Made by a program: the position numbers and the translations under genes
Shown here: positions 42,240-51,284 of the stretch, piece by piece
Layout of the letters: the number at the start of each line of letters is the position of its first letter
Numbering within the stretch: position 1 is the stretch's first letter
Assembly (NCBI RefSeq): GCF_003351765.1
Contig: NZ_CP031229.1
Coordinates: 310,001-374,000 of the forward strand
From: Ornithinimicrobium avium
GTDB lineage: Bacteria; Actinomycetota; Actinomycetes; Actinomycetales; Dermatophilaceae
Direction: 5' to 3'
Length of the DNA stretch: 64,000 bases
Notes under the pieces: model-generated
What the model saw: only the letters and a program-made list of their open reading frames with translations
Database searches by the model: none
Told to the model about the DNA's origin: nothing

Positions 42240-43697
42240 GTGGAGTTCCTCAACGGCATGCGGCCCGGGCACGACCTGACCTACGACGACGTCTTCATGG
42301 TGCCCTCGCGCTCGAGCGTGACCTCTCGCCTGGACGTCGACCTGCGCACCCCCGACGGGGTCGGCACCACGATCCCGGTCGTGGTGGCCAACATGACAGC
42401 GGTCGCCGGCCGGCGGATGGCGGAGACGGTGGCGCGCCGCGGCGGGATCGCCGTCCTGCCCCAGGACATCCCGCTGCCGGAGGTCCGCAAGACGGTCGAG
42501 CGGGTGAGGTCGAGCCACCCCGTCTACGAGACGCCGATCGTCGTCGAGCGCTCCGCCCCCGTGGCCCAGCTGCTCTCGGTCATGCACAAGCGGGCGCACC
42601 GGGCGGCGGTCGTGGTCGAGGCGGGCCGCCCGATCGGCGTGGTCACCGAGGCCGACACACAGGGCGTGGACCGCTTCGCCTCCGCCGGCCACGTGATGGA
42701 GGAGCCCCGCGTCGTGCTCGAGGAGGGCGTCGACCTGCGCGAGGCGTTCGACCTGATGGAGGAGGCCCACGCCGGGCTGGCCCCTGTCGTGGCCGGCGGG
42801 CTGCTGCGCGGCATCGTCACCCGGACCGGGCTGCTGCGCTCGGCGATCTACGCCCCGGCCCTGGACGCCGAGGGGCGGCTGTGCGTCGGTGCGGCGGTCG
42901 GGATCAACGGCGACGTGCCGGGCAAGGCGGCCGAGCTGCTCTCCTACGGCGTCGACGTGCTCGTCGTGGACACGGCCCACGGCCACCAGGACAAGATGCT
43001 CCACGCGCTGCCGCAGGTGGTCACCGCCCGCGACGCCCACGAGGCCGCGACCGGCCGTCGGGTCCCCGTCGTCGCGGGCAACGTCGTCTCCCGCGCCGGC
43101 GTGGAGGACCTCGTCGCCGCCGGGGCCGACGTCGTCAAGGTCGGCGTCGGGCCGGGGGCGATGTGCACCACCCGGATGATGACCGGCGTCGGCCGGCCGC
43201 AGTTCTCCGCCGTGCTCGAGTGCGCGGAGGCGGCGCGCGAGAGCGGTGCGCAGGTGTGGGCGGACGGCGGCGTGAAGTATCCGCGCGACGTCGCCCTGGC
43301 GCTCGCCGCCGGCGCAGCCTCGGTCATGGTGGGGTCGTGGTTCGCCGGGACCCTCGAGTCGCCCGGCGACCTCATGCGCGACGCCGACGGCCGCTCCTAC
43401 AAGGAGTCCTTCGGGATGGCCTCGGCCCGCGCGGTGAAGAACCGGACCAGGGACCTGTCCGCCTTCGAGCGGGCCCGCTCCTCGCTCTTCGAGGAGGGCA
43501 TCTCCTCGGGCCGCATGTTCCTCGACCCGCACCGGCCCGGCGTCGAGGACCTGCTCGACCAGATCGTCTCGGGCGTGCGCAGCGCCTTCACCTACGCCGG
43601 CGCCCGGTCGATCGGCGAGTTCCACACCCGCGCGGTGGTCGGGATCCAGGGGGCGGCGGGCTACGAGGAGGGCAGGCCGCGGCACACCTCCTGGTGA
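42240..43697 (+). CDS. guaB1: GuaB1 family IMP dehydrogenase-related protein (GMP reductase type)
   Basis: 485 residues from GTG 42240. DLTYDDVFMVPSRSSVTSRL is the family start. A CBS pair is inserted (VAQLLSVMHKRAHRAAVVVE and EAFDLMEEAHAGLAPVVA). VVAGNVVSRAGVEDLVAAGA, VKVGVGPGAMCTTRMMTGVG with the catalytic Cys, and WADGGVKYPRDVALALAAGA complete the barrel. GuaB1 is distinct from GuaB2 and acts as a GMP reductase in mycobacteria and Streptomyces, recycling GMP to IMP. It converges, seven bases apart, on the polyphosphate glucokinase gene. Confidence 0.9.
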   Translation: MEFLNGMRPGHDLTYDDVFMVPSRSSVTSRLDVDLRTPDGVGTTIPVVVANMTAVAGRRMAETVARRGGIAVLPQDIPLPEVRKTVERVRSSHPVYETPIVVERSAPVAQLLSVMHKRAHRAAVVVEAGRPIGVVTEADTQGVDRFASAGHVMEEPRVVLEEGVDLREAFDLMEEAHAGLAPVVAGGLLRGIVTRTGLLRSAIYAPALDAEGRLCVGAAVGINGDVPGKAAELLSYGVDVLVVDTAHGHQDKMLHALPQVVTARDAHEAATGRRVPVVAGNVVSRAGVEDLVAAGADVVKVGVGPGAMCTTRMMTGVGRPQFSAVLECAEAARESGAQVWADGGVKYPRDVALALAAGAASVMVGSWFAGTLESPGDLMRDADGRSYKESFGMASARAVKNRTRDLSAFERARSSLFEEGISSGRMFLDPHRPGVEDLLDQIVSGVRSAFTYAGARSIGEFHTRAVVGIQGAAGYEEGRPRHTSW

Positions 43698-43704
43698 GGC
43701 CGGC

Positions 43705-44466
43705 TCAGCCTTCCTCGTCCAGCGCGTACCAGGCGGCGCCCACGATGCCGGCGCTGTTCCTCAGCTGCGCCGGCACGATGCGGGCGCGCAGGTCGAGGCG
43801 GGGGAGGAACTTCTCGGCGTCCTTGGACACGCCGCCGCCCACGATCAGCAGGTCGGGGGAGAAGAGCTTCTCGATCGTGGAGTAGTAGACCTGCAGGCGC
43901 TCGGCCCACTCCTTCCAGGAGAGGTCCTCCTCGGTCTTGACGCTGCTGGCCGCGCGCGTCTCCGCGTCGTGACCGTCGATCTCCAGGTGCCCCAGCTCGG
44001 TGTTGGGCACGAGGATCCCGTCGACGAAGAGGGCCGAGCCGATGCCGGTGCCCAGCGTGGTGAGGAGCACGACGCCCTTCTCGTCCAGGCCCGCGCCGTA
44101 GTGCATCTCGGCGACGCCGGCGGCGTCCGCGTCGTTGACCACGTGCACCGGCCGGTCCAGCGCCTCGGTGAACATCGCGTCGGCGTCGGTGCCGATCCAT
44201 CCCTTGTCGATGTTGGCCGCGGACTCCACGACCCCGGCGCGCACGACGGCCGGGATGGTGATGCCGACCGGCGAGCCGGGCGCGACGCTCCCGGAGAAGT
44301 GCTCCACGATCTGGGCGACGACCTCGACGACGTCACCCGGGGCCGCGCCCTTCGGGGTGTCGATCCGCTTGCGCTTCTCGGCGAGCTCGCCCTTGTCGAG
44401 GTCGACCGGGGCACCCTTGATGCCGCTGCCGCCGATGTCGATGCCGAGGATGTGCTTCGCTGCCAT
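43705..44466 (-). CDS. ppgK: Polyphosphate glucokinase
   Basis: 253 residues. IDIGGSGIKGAPVDLDKGEL is the phosphate loop of the ROK-type family, VVNDADAAGVAEMHYGAG the glucose region with catalytic Asp, and TTLGTGIGSALFVDGILVPN and TELGHLEIDGHDAE the further conserved segments. It phosphorylates glucose with polyphosphate or ATP, a main actinobacterial entry to glycolysis. TACCCT seven bases before ATG suggests a leaderless message. Confidence 0.95.
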   Translation of the reverse strand: MAAKHILGIDIGGSGIKGAPVDLDKGELAEKRKRIDTPKGAAPGDVVEVVAQIVEHFSGSVAPGSPVGITIPAVVRAGVVESAANIDKGWIGTDADAMFTEALDRPVHVVNDADAAGVAEMHYGAGLDEKGVVLLTTLGTGIGSALFVDGILVPNTELGHLEIDGHDAETRAASSVKTEEDLSWKEWAERLQVYYSTIEKLFSPDLLIVGGGVSKDAEKFLPRLDLRARIVPAQLRNSAGIVGAAWYALDEEG

Positions 44467-44502
44467 GGGTGACAGGGTATGCGGTGCCAGCGCCCTCGCG
44501 CG

Positions 44503-45363
44503 TCAGGGCAGGGTGAGGATCTCGGCGCCGGAGTCGGTGATGAGGATCGTGTGCTCGAACTGCGCCGACGGGCGTCCGTCGGCGGTCAGGACGGTCCACC
44601 CGTCGTCCCACTCGACCCATTCGTGGGTGCCCAGGTTGAGCATCGGCTCGATGGTGAAGGTCATGCCGGGCTCGATGAGCGTGTCGTAGGCGGGGGCGGC
44701 GTCGTAGTGGGGGACGACCAGCCCGGAGTGGAAGGCCTCACCGACGCCGTGACCGGTGAAGTCGCGCACCACGCCGTAGCCGAAGCGCCGCGCGTAGCTC
44801 TCGATGACCCGCCCGATGACGTTGATCTCCCGGCCCGGACGTGCCGCGCGGATCCCTCGCAGGAGCGCCTCGTGCGTCCGCTCCACCAGCAGCCTGGTCT
44901 CCTCGGCGACGTCGCCGCACAGGAAGGTGGCGTTGTTGTCGCCGTGCACGCCACCGAGGTAGGCGGTGACGTCGATGTTGCAGATGTCGCCGTCCTGCAG
45001 CTCCCGGTCGTCGGGGATGCCGTGGCAGACCACCTCGTTGACCGAGGTGCACAGCGACTTGGGGTAGCCGCGGTAGCCCAGCGTCGAGGGGTAGGCGCCG
45101 TGGTCGAGGAGGAACTCGTGCCCGACCCGGTCGATCTCGTCGGTGGTCACGCCCGGACGCACCAGCTGTCCGCAGACCTGCAGCGCCTGGGCCGCCACCC
45201 GGGAGGCCACCCTGATGCGCTCGACCGTCTCGGCGTCCTTGATCTCCGACCCGGTGAAGGGCGCGGGCGCGGGGCGGTCGACGTACTCCGGCCGGGAGAT
45301 CGAGGCGGGCACGGGACGGCGCGGGCTCACGGTCCCCCGGGCGAGAGGTGCGGTGGTCGACAT
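44503..45363 (-). CDS. map: Methionine aminopeptidase, type I with N-terminal extension
   Basis: 286 residues from ATG 45363; upstream in-frame codons overlap the next gene's promoter. CTSVNEVVCHGIPDDRELQD, NIDVTAYLGGVHGDNNATFL with the two metal Asp residues, FTGHGVGEAFHSG with metal His, and FTIEPMLNLGTHEWVEW complete the pita-bread fold. The N-terminal 40-residue extension contains PARPISRPEYVDRP-like Pro-rich sequence, as in MetAP1c of Actinobacteria. It removes initiator Met. TAGAAT lies seven bases before the start. Confidence 0.95.
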   Translation of the reverse strand: MSTTAPLARGTVSPRRPVPASISRPEYVDRPAPAPFTGSEIKDAETVERIRVASRVAAQALQVCGQLVRPGVTTDEIDRVGHEFLLDHGAYPSTLGYRGYPKSLCTSVNEVVCHGIPDDRELQDGDICNIDVTAYLGGVHGDNNATFLCGDVAEETRLLVERTHEALLRGIRAARPGREINVIGRVIESYARRFGYGVVRDFTGHGVGEAFHSGLVVPHYDAAPAYDTLIEPGMTFTIEPMLNLGTHEWVEWDDGWTVLTADGRPSAQFEHTILITDSGAEILTLP

Positions 45364-45433
45364 AGGGTGGATTCTAGGTCGTGCGGCTGCGCGGCCAGGA
45401 CCCAGCAGGACCCAGCACGAGAGGCAGGCAGGC

Positions 45434-45673
45434 ATGGCCGCGCAGTACTGGTTCAACACCCGCACCCGCCAGGTCGAGGCGGGCGACGACCCCGAGCGGG
45501 CCCGCAGCAACGACCTGCTCGGTCCCTACGACACCCAGGAGGAGGCCTCGCGCGCGCTGGAGATCGCGGCCGCACGCACGGAGGCCTGGGACGAGGAGGA
45601 GCGCGCCGACGACGAGTGGCGCACCGGAGACCCGCAGGCCTCGGACTGGGACAGCAACCCGCTCAACGACTGA
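45434..45673 (+). CDS. Small acidic conserved protein (SPOR-like)
   Basis: 79 residues from ATG 45434. AAQYWFNTRTRQVEAGDDPE, RSNDLLGPYDTQEEASRALE is a conserved actinobacterial pattern that resembles the methionine/aromatic SPOR-like small proteins. A strongly acidic tail (WDEEERADDEWRTGD) follows. Function is unknown. It is divergent from map. Confidence 0.7.
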   Translation: MAAQYWFNTRTRQVEAGDDPERARSNDLLGPYDTQEEASRALEIAAARTEAWDEEERADDEWRTGDPQASDWDSNPLND

Positions 45674-45692
45674 CGCCGCCGGCGGACACGCC

Positions 45693-46097
45693 ATGGACGA
45701 GGTCCTCGTGGAGCGCGTCCTGCGCGCCGTGGAGCAGGTGCCGCCGGGCCGGGTGGTCTCCTACGGCGACCTCGCCGCGCTGGTGGGCACCGGTCCGCGG
45801 CAGGTCGGCGCGGTGATGCGCCACTGGGGCGCCGAGGTCACCTGGTGGCGGGTCACCAGCCACGCGGGGGACCTGCGCGCCGACCTGCTCGCCCGGGCGC
45901 GGCCGCACTGGGACCAGGAGGGCATCGAGGTCAGGCCGGACGGGCGGGGCTGCCCGATCGCGGTCTACCGGGCCGACCTGGTCCGGCTGGGAGCCGACTA
46001 CGCCGGTGCGGTGGCCGACCTCGAGGACGCAGGGTCGGGGACACGCTCGCCCGCACCGGAGGACCATGCCGGTGATGCGGCAGGATGGGCGACATGA
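45693..46097 (+). CDS. Alkyltransferase-like protein (MGMT family without catalytic Cys)
   Basis: 134 residues from ATG 45693. VLRAVEQVPPGRVVSYGDLA and TGPRQVGAVMRHWGAEVTWW match the MGMT DNA-binding domain. The position of the PCHRV active-site Cys reads TWWRV, with Trp instead of Cys, as in alkyltransferase-like (ATL) proteins. ATLs flag O6-alkylguanine for nucleotide excision repair and cannot repair it themselves. It overlaps glnA2 by four bases. Confidence 0.85.
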   Translation: MDEVLVERVLRAVEQVPPGRVVSYGDLAALVGTGPRQVGAVMRHWGAEVTWWRVTSHAGDLRADLLARARPHWDQEGIEVRPDGRGCPIAVYRADLVRLGADYAGAVADLEDAGSGTRSPAPEDHAGDAAGWAT

Positions 46098-47422
46098 ACC
46101 GCCAGCAGGAGTACGTCCTCCGCACCATCGAGGAGAGGGACCTGCGCTTCGTCCGGCTGTGGTTCACCGACCTCCTGGGCACCCTGAAGTCGGTGGCGGT
46201 CGCCCCGGCCGAGCTGGAGCAGGCGTTCACCGAGGGCATCGGCTTCGACGGCAGCGTCATCGAGGGCTTCACCCGCGTCTACGAGGCGGACATGGTCGTC
46301 CAGCCCGACGCGGACACCTTCCAGGTGCTGCCCTGGCGCGAGCGCACCGCGCGGATGTTCTGCGACATCCACATGCCCGACGGGACGCCGGCGCAGACCG
46401 ACTCCCGGCACATCCTGCGGCGCGCGCTGGACTCGGCGGCCCAGGAGGGCTTCACCTTCTACACCCACCCCGAGATCGAGTTCTACCTGTTCAAGGAGCC
46501 CTACGACCCGACCGTGGGGCCGGTCCCGGTGGACCAGGCCGGCTACTTCGACCACGTGGCCCGCGGCGACGGCCACGACTTCCGGCGGGCGGCCATCGAG
46601 ATGCTGGAGCAGATGGGCATCTCGGTGGAGTTCAGCCACCACGAGGGCGGGCCGGGGCAGCAGGAGATCGACCTGCGCTACGCCGACGCGCTGTCGATGG
46701 CGGACAACATCATGACCTTCCGCACGGTCGTGCGCGAGGTCGCGCTGCAGGAGCGCGCCTTCGCCACCTTCATGCCCAAGCCGCTGGCCCAGCACCCCGG
46801 CTCCGGCATGCACACCCACCTCTCGCTCTTCGAGGGCGACACCAACGCCTTCTACGAGCCGGGGGCCCCCTACGAGCTGTCCCAGACCGGGCGCCGCTTC
46901 ATGGCCGGCGTGCTCGCGCACAGCCGCGAGATCAGCGCGGTCACCAACCAGTGGGTCAACTCCTACAAGCGGCTGTGGGGCGGGGGCGAGGCGCCGGCCT
47001 ACGTCTGCTGGGGGCACAACAACCGGTCCGCGCTGGCCCGGGTGCCGATGTACTCCATCGGCAAGGGCCACTCCCGGCGTGTCGAGGTCCGCTCGATCGA
47101 CGCCGCCTGCAACCCCTACCTCACCTACGCGGTCGTGCTGGCCTCGGGGCTGCGCGGGATCCGCGAGGGCTACGACCTGCCGGTCGAGGCCGAGGACGAC
47201 GTGTGGGCGCTCACCGACGCCGAGCGCCGGGCGCTGGGCATCGACCCCCTCCCGCAGAGCCTCGGGGAGGCGGTCGCGGTGATGGAGGGCTCGGACCTGG
47301 TCGCCGAGGTGCTCGGGGAGCAGGTGTTCGACTTCTACCTGCGCAACAAGTGGCAGGAGTGGGGCGACTACCGCTCGCAGGTCACCCGCTTCGAGCTCGA
47401 CCGCTACCTGCTCCGCCTCTAG
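46094..47422 (+). CDS. glnA2: Glutamine synthetase, GlnA2 type
   Basis: 442 residues from ATG 46094, whose ATGA overlaps the ATL stop. FVRLWFTDLLGTLKSVAVAP, DGSVIEGFTRVYEADMV, TFYTHPEIEFYLFK, EISAVTNQWVNSYKRLWGGG, PAYVCWGHNNRSALARVPM and VEVRSIDAACNPYLTYAVVL are glutamine synthetase segments with the Glu and Arg metal and substrate ligands. The sequence and glnE next door match Rv2222c/Rv2221c, so GlnA2 is the likely identity. It makes glutamine or a related gamma-glutamyl amide. Confidence 0.93.
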   Translation: MNRQQEYVLRTIEERDLRFVRLWFTDLLGTLKSVAVAPAELEQAFTEGIGFDGSVIEGFTRVYEADMVVQPDADTFQVLPWRERTARMFCDIHMPDGTPAQTDSRHILRRALDSAAQEGFTFYTHPEIEFYLFKEPYDPTVGPVPVDQAGYFDHVARGDGHDFRRAAIEMLEQMGISVEFSHHEGGPGQQEIDLRYADALSMADNIMTFRTVVREVALQERAFATFMPKPLAQHPGSGMHTHLSLFEGDTNAFYEPGAPYELSQTGRRFMAGVLAHSREISAVTNQWVNSYKRLWGGGEAPAYVCWGHNNRSALARVPMYSIGKGHSRRVEVRSIDAACNPYLTYAVVLASGLRGIREGYDLPVEAEDDVWALTDAERRALGIDPLPQSLGEAVAVMEGSDLVAEVLGEQVFDFYLRNKWQEWGDYRSQVTRFELDRYLLRL

Positions 47423-47432
47423 GGGGTATGGC

Positions 47433-50400
47433 GTGAGCCAGGACCCCCGGGGCGCGCACCCCGGGCGCAGCACGGGTGGGGGCGGCCGCGCCGGCGGCGG
47501 GACCGGACGGCTGGTCCGGGCCGGGCTGACCGACACCGGCCGGGCGGCGGGGCACCTGCAGGAGGTGGAGGCCCGCGCGGGCGACCTGGACACGGTCTCG
47601 CTGCTCGCCGACCTGGGCCTGGTCGCCGACCCGGACGGTGCGCTGCTCATGCTCGTGCGCCTGCTCGACCCGTCCGCGACCGGGCGCGACGGACGGCCCG
47701 CGGCCGCGCACGTGCTCCCGGTGCTGCGCGGCGGTGGCGACCCCCGCCGCCGGCTGCTCGCCCTGCTCGGCGGATCGGTCGCCCTCGGTGACCACCTGCT
47801 GCGCCACCCGGAGCACGTCGGCGTGGTGGCCGAGGGGCGCCCGCCCGAGCCGGAGCAGGTGGTCGAGGCGGTCCGCGGGCACAGCGGCCGCGAGGGCGCG
47901 GAGGCGCTGCGCGTCGCCTACCGGCGCGAGCTGCTGCGCGTGGCCACGGCCGATCTGACCAGCGAGGACCCGGTCGCGCTCATGCCGCAGGTGGGAGCGG
48001 CCCTGGCAGACCTGGCCGCGGCCGCGCTGCGGGGTGCGCTGCTCCTGGCGCGGGCCGACACTGAAGGGGAGGAGACGTGCGACCTGGCCGTGGTCGCCAT
48101 GGGCAAGACCGGCGGCCGGGAGCTCAACTACGTCAGCGACGTCGACGTGATCTTCCTCGCGGCGCCGCGCGACGACCACGAGGAGGAGGCCGCGCTGGGC
48201 GTCGGGGCCGCGCTGGCCAGCGCGGTCATCCGGATCTGCGGGCAGAGCACCGCCGAAGGGGCGCTGTGGCAGGTGGACGCCGCGCTGCGGCCCGAGGGCA
48301 GGCGTGGCCCGCTGGTGCGCAGCCTGGAGTCGCACAAGGAGTACTACCGCCGCTGGGCCAAGACCTGGGAGTTCCAGGCGCTGCTCAAGGCGCGGCACGT
48401 GGCGGGGGAGGAGCACCTGACCCAGGAGTGGCTGGACGTCGTGCGCCCCATGGTGTGGGACGCGTCCGGGCGAGAGCACTTCGTCGACGACGTCCAGGCG
48501 ATGCGCCGCCGGGTCGAGGACAACGTCCGCGCCGAGGAGGCCGACCGCCAGCTCAAGCTGGGACCCGGCGGGCTGCGCGACATCGAGTTCAGCGTGCAGC
48601 TGCTCCAGCTCGTGCACGGCCGGGCCGACGACGAGCTGCGCTCGGGCACCACCCTGGAGGCACTGGCCGCGCTGCGCGACGGCGGCTACGTCGGCCGCGA
48701 CGACGCCAGGGTGCTGGACGAGGCCTACCGGCTGCTGCGCTGCCTGGAGCACCGGGTCCAGCTGCACCGCATGCGCCGCACCCACCTGATGCCCACCGCT
48801 CCTGCCGAGCTGCGCCAGCTCGGGCGGGCCATGGGGGAGCGCGGCGACGCGCAGACCGCGGTGGTGCAGCGCTGGCGCGCGGTCCAGCGGGACGTGCGGC
48901 GCCTGCACGAGCGGCTCTTCTACCGCCCGCTGCTCAGTGCCGTCGCGCGGCTGTCGACGGAGGAGGCGCGGTTGTCGCCGGAGGCGGCGCGTGCCCGTCT
49001 GGCCGCGCTGGGCTTCCGCGACCCGGCCGGCGCCATGCGGCACATCGGCTCCCTCACCGACGGCCTCAGCCGCCGGGCCACGATCCAGCGCCACCTGCTG
49101 CCGGTCATGCTCTCCTGGTTCGCCGACGGCGCGGACCCGGACGCCGGCCTGCTCGCCTTCCGCCAGATCAGCGACGCCCTGGGCACCACGCACTGGTACC
49201 TCGGCATGCTCCGCGACGAGGGCAGCGCCGCCCAGCGGCTCGCCGGTGTCCTCGCCTCGAGCCGGTATGCCGTGGACCTCCTCCTGCGCTCGCCGGGGAC
49301 GGTGTCGGTGCTGGGCGACCAGACCGGCCAGGGACCCCCGGACCGGGCCGCCCTCGTCACCCGGATGTCGGCCGCCGCCGAGCGGCAGGAGCGGGCCGAG
49401 GAGGCCTTCCTCGCGGTGCGCGGGGTCCGGGCCCGCGAGCTGGTCAGGGTCGTGCTGGGCCACCTTGTCGGGGGCTGGACCGATGACCAGGTGCGCGCCG
49501 CGCTGACCGACCTCACCGAGGCCTATCTCGAGGCCGCCCTGCGCGTGGCCCGGGCCCGGGTGCTGGCCCGGCGCGAGGAGGAGCCGGCGGCAGTCGTGGT
49601 CGTCGTCGGCATGGGCCGGCTCGGTGGACGCGAGATGGGCTACGCCAGCGACGCGGACGTCATGTACGTCTACGACCCGCTCCCGGGGGCGACGCCGGAG
49701 CTGGCCGGCGAGCAGGCGGCCGACGTCCTGGGCGAGCTGCGCCGGGGCCTCGCCGGCAGCGAGGGCCCCGACCCGGTCCTGGAGCTCGACGCCGACCTGC
49801 GTCCCGAGGGCCGCAGCGGTCCGCTCGTGCGCAGCCTCGAGGCCTACCGGGCCTACTACGCGCGCTGGTCGGCCGGCTGGGAGTCCCAGGCGCTGCTGAG
49901 GGCCCGGCCCGTCGCCGGGGACGAGGCCCTGGCCGCCGCGTTCACCGAGCTCGTCGAGCCGCTGCGCTGGCCCGAGGACGGGATCAGCGACCACGCCGTG
50001 CACGAGATCCGCAGGCTCAAGGCCAGGGTGGAGGCCGAGCGCCTGCCGCGCGGCGCCGATCCGCGCACCCACCTCAAGCTCGGCCGCGGGGGGCTCTCCG
50101 ACGTCGAGTGGGTGGTCCAGCTCCTCCAGCTGCAGCACGCGCACGCGCTGCCCGCGCTCCAGACCACCAGCACGCTGCAGGCGCTCGCCGGCCTCGTCGA
50201 CGCGGGCCTGGTGCGGGCGGAGGATGCGACCCAGCTCGAGCACGCGTGGCGTCTGGCCTCCCGGATCCGCGGCGCGGGCGTGGTGTGGCGAGGCCGCGCG
50301 GTCGACTCGGTGCCCAGCAGCCTGCGGGACGCCGAGGGTGTCTCCCGGGTGATGGGCCGACCCCCGGGACGCGGGACCGACCTGGCCGAGGAGTGGCGGC

Positions 50401-50612
50401 GCGCCGGGCGGCACGCGCGGGCGGTCGTCGAGCGGCTCTTCTACGGCGAGGCCGGTGCCCTTCCGACGAGGGCGACGGAGCCGGCGGTCCGGGGCCGGCA
50501 ACGGCTGCCGGGCCGCGCGGCGGGGTTCCGGCGGGCCGCCACCGGCCCACCGCCGTCGCCGCGACGCTTCCCTCGGCCGCGCCCCGGCGACGGCCCGGCG
50601 CGGCCCTCGTAG
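47433..50612 (+). CDS. glnE: Glutamine synthetase adenylyltransferase/adenylyl-removing enzyme
   Basis: 1059 residues from GTG 47433, ten bases after glnA2. Two nucleotidyltransferase halves are visible: GKTGGRELNYVSDVDVIFL (about residue 223) and GMGRLGGREMGYASDADVMY (about residue 725), each with GlnE acidic metal residues. RPMVWDASGREHFVDDVQAM and RYAVDLLLRSPGTVSVLG lie between. One half adenylylates glutamine synthetase and the other removes the group, tuning nitrogen assimilation. A low-complexity basic C-terminal tail of about 45 residues follows. Confidence 0.94.
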   Translation: MSQDPRGAHPGRSTGGGGRAGGGTGRLVRAGLTDTGRAAGHLQEVEARAGDLDTVSLLADLGLVADPDGALLMLVRLLDPSATGRDGRPAAAHVLPVLRGGGDPRRRLLALLGGSVALGDHLLRHPEHVGVVAEGRPPEPEQVVEAVRGHSGREGAEALRVAYRRELLRVATADLTSEDPVALMPQVGAALADLAAAALRGALLLARADTEGEETCDLAVVAMGKTGGRELNYVSDVDVIFLAAPRDDHEEEAALGVGAALASAVIRICGQSTAEGALWQVDAALRPEGRRGPLVRSLESHKEYYRRWAKTWEFQALLKARHVAGEEHLTQEWLDVVRPMVWDASGREHFVDDVQAMRRRVEDNVRAEEADRQLKLGPGGLRDIEFSVQLLQLVHGRADDELRSGTTLEALAALRDGGYVGRDDARVLDEAYRLLRCLEHRVQLHRMRRTHLMPTAPAELRQLGRAMGERGDAQTAVVQRWRAVQRDVRRLHERLFYRPLLSAVARLSTEEARLSPEAARARLAALGFRDPAGAMRHIGSLTDGLSRRATIQRHLLPVMLSWFADGADPDAGLLAFRQISDALGTTHWYLGMLRDEGSAAQRLAGVLASSRYAVDLLLRSPGTVSVLGDQTGQGPPDRAALVTRMSAAAERQERAEEAFLAVRGVRARELVRVVLGHLVGGWTDDQVRAALTDLTEAYLEAALRVARARVLARREEEPAAVVVVVGMGRLGGREMGYASDADVMYVYDPLPGATPELAGEQAADVLGELRRGLAGSEGPDPVLELDADLRPEGRSGPLVRSLEAYRAYYARWSAGWESQALLRARPVAGDEALAAAFTELVEPLRWPEDGISDHAVHEIRRLKARVEAERLPRGADPRTHLKLGRGGLSDVEWVVQLLQLQHAHALPALQTTSTLQALAGLVDAGLVRAEDATQLEHAWRLASRIRGAGVVWRGRAVDSVPSSLRDAEGVSRVMGRPPGRGTDLAEEWRRAGRHARAVVERLFYGEAGALPTRATEPAVRGRQRLPGRAAGFRRAATGPPPSPRRFPRPRPGDGPARPS

Positions 50613-50621
50613 GATGTCCGG

Positions 50622-51284
50622 GTGACCAGCCCCGCCGACCCCGCGAGCCCGCGCACCGTGCCTGCGCGGAGCGTCTCCAGGGGCCTGCTTCTCCTGGCCG
50701 GCGCCCCCACCGAGGTCGCGGACTGGGCCGCGCGCAGCGTGGTCCCGCTGTTCCTGGTGCCCACCGGCGAGTGGACCGGGGCGACCGTGGCGGGGGACTC
50801 CCGGGTCGCGGCACCCTACGACGACGCGGCGACCGTGCTGGCCGCCCGGCCGGTGCCGGGGCGGGCCGGGCCCGCCCTGGGCTTCTTCCAGATCGAGGGT
50901 CGGGCCGTCCTCACCGTGCACGCCTACGGCCGCCGACGTGGCCCCGGCTGGGTCGTCTGGGAGCCGGACGCCGGCCTGCTGCGCCCGCCGGGCCTCCAGC
51001 TCGCCGGCCCGGCCGAGATCGTGAGGGTCGCCGGGGCCGCGCCGGAGGTGCGCGACGAGCTCGTCGACCTGCTCCACGAGACCCGTGCCCGCCCTCTCGT
51101 GATGCTGCAGGCCGTGCTCGCCACCCTCGGCCTTCCGCTGGCCCGTCTCCTGGAAGACCCGGCGGCCGCAGGGTCGCTCGAGGGCGTGACCCGGCACGAG
51201 CCGCGTCCGCGCGAGGTGGGCTGGTTCGAGGACGCGGTCGCCGACGGGGTCCGGCTGCGCCGCGAGCTCGGCGTGCTGCAGTGA
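50622..51284 (+). CDS. Conserved hypothetical protein
   Basis: 220 residues from GTG 50622. LLLLAGAPTEVADWAARSVV, VVPLFLVPTGEWTGATVAGD and ALGFFQIEGRAVLTVHAYGR are mixed beta-alpha segments. GWVVWEPDAGLLRPPGLQLA leads to a helical C-terminus (EVRDELVDLLHETRARPLVM). No family or motif could be assigned. The -10-like TAGGAT six bases before the start suggests a leaderless transcript. It overlaps the HisA gene start, so it probably shares that operon. Confidence 0.75.
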   Translation: MTSPADPASPRTVPARSVSRGLLLLAGAPTEVADWAARSVVPLFLVPTGEWTGATVAGDSRVAAPYDDAATVLAARPVPGRAGPALGFFQIEGRAVLTVHAYGRRRGPGWVVWEPDAGLLRPPGLQLAGPAEIVRVAGAAPEVRDELVDLLHETRARPLVMLQAVLATLGLPLARLLEDPAAAGSLEGVTRHEPRPREVGWFEDAVADGVRLRRELGVLQ

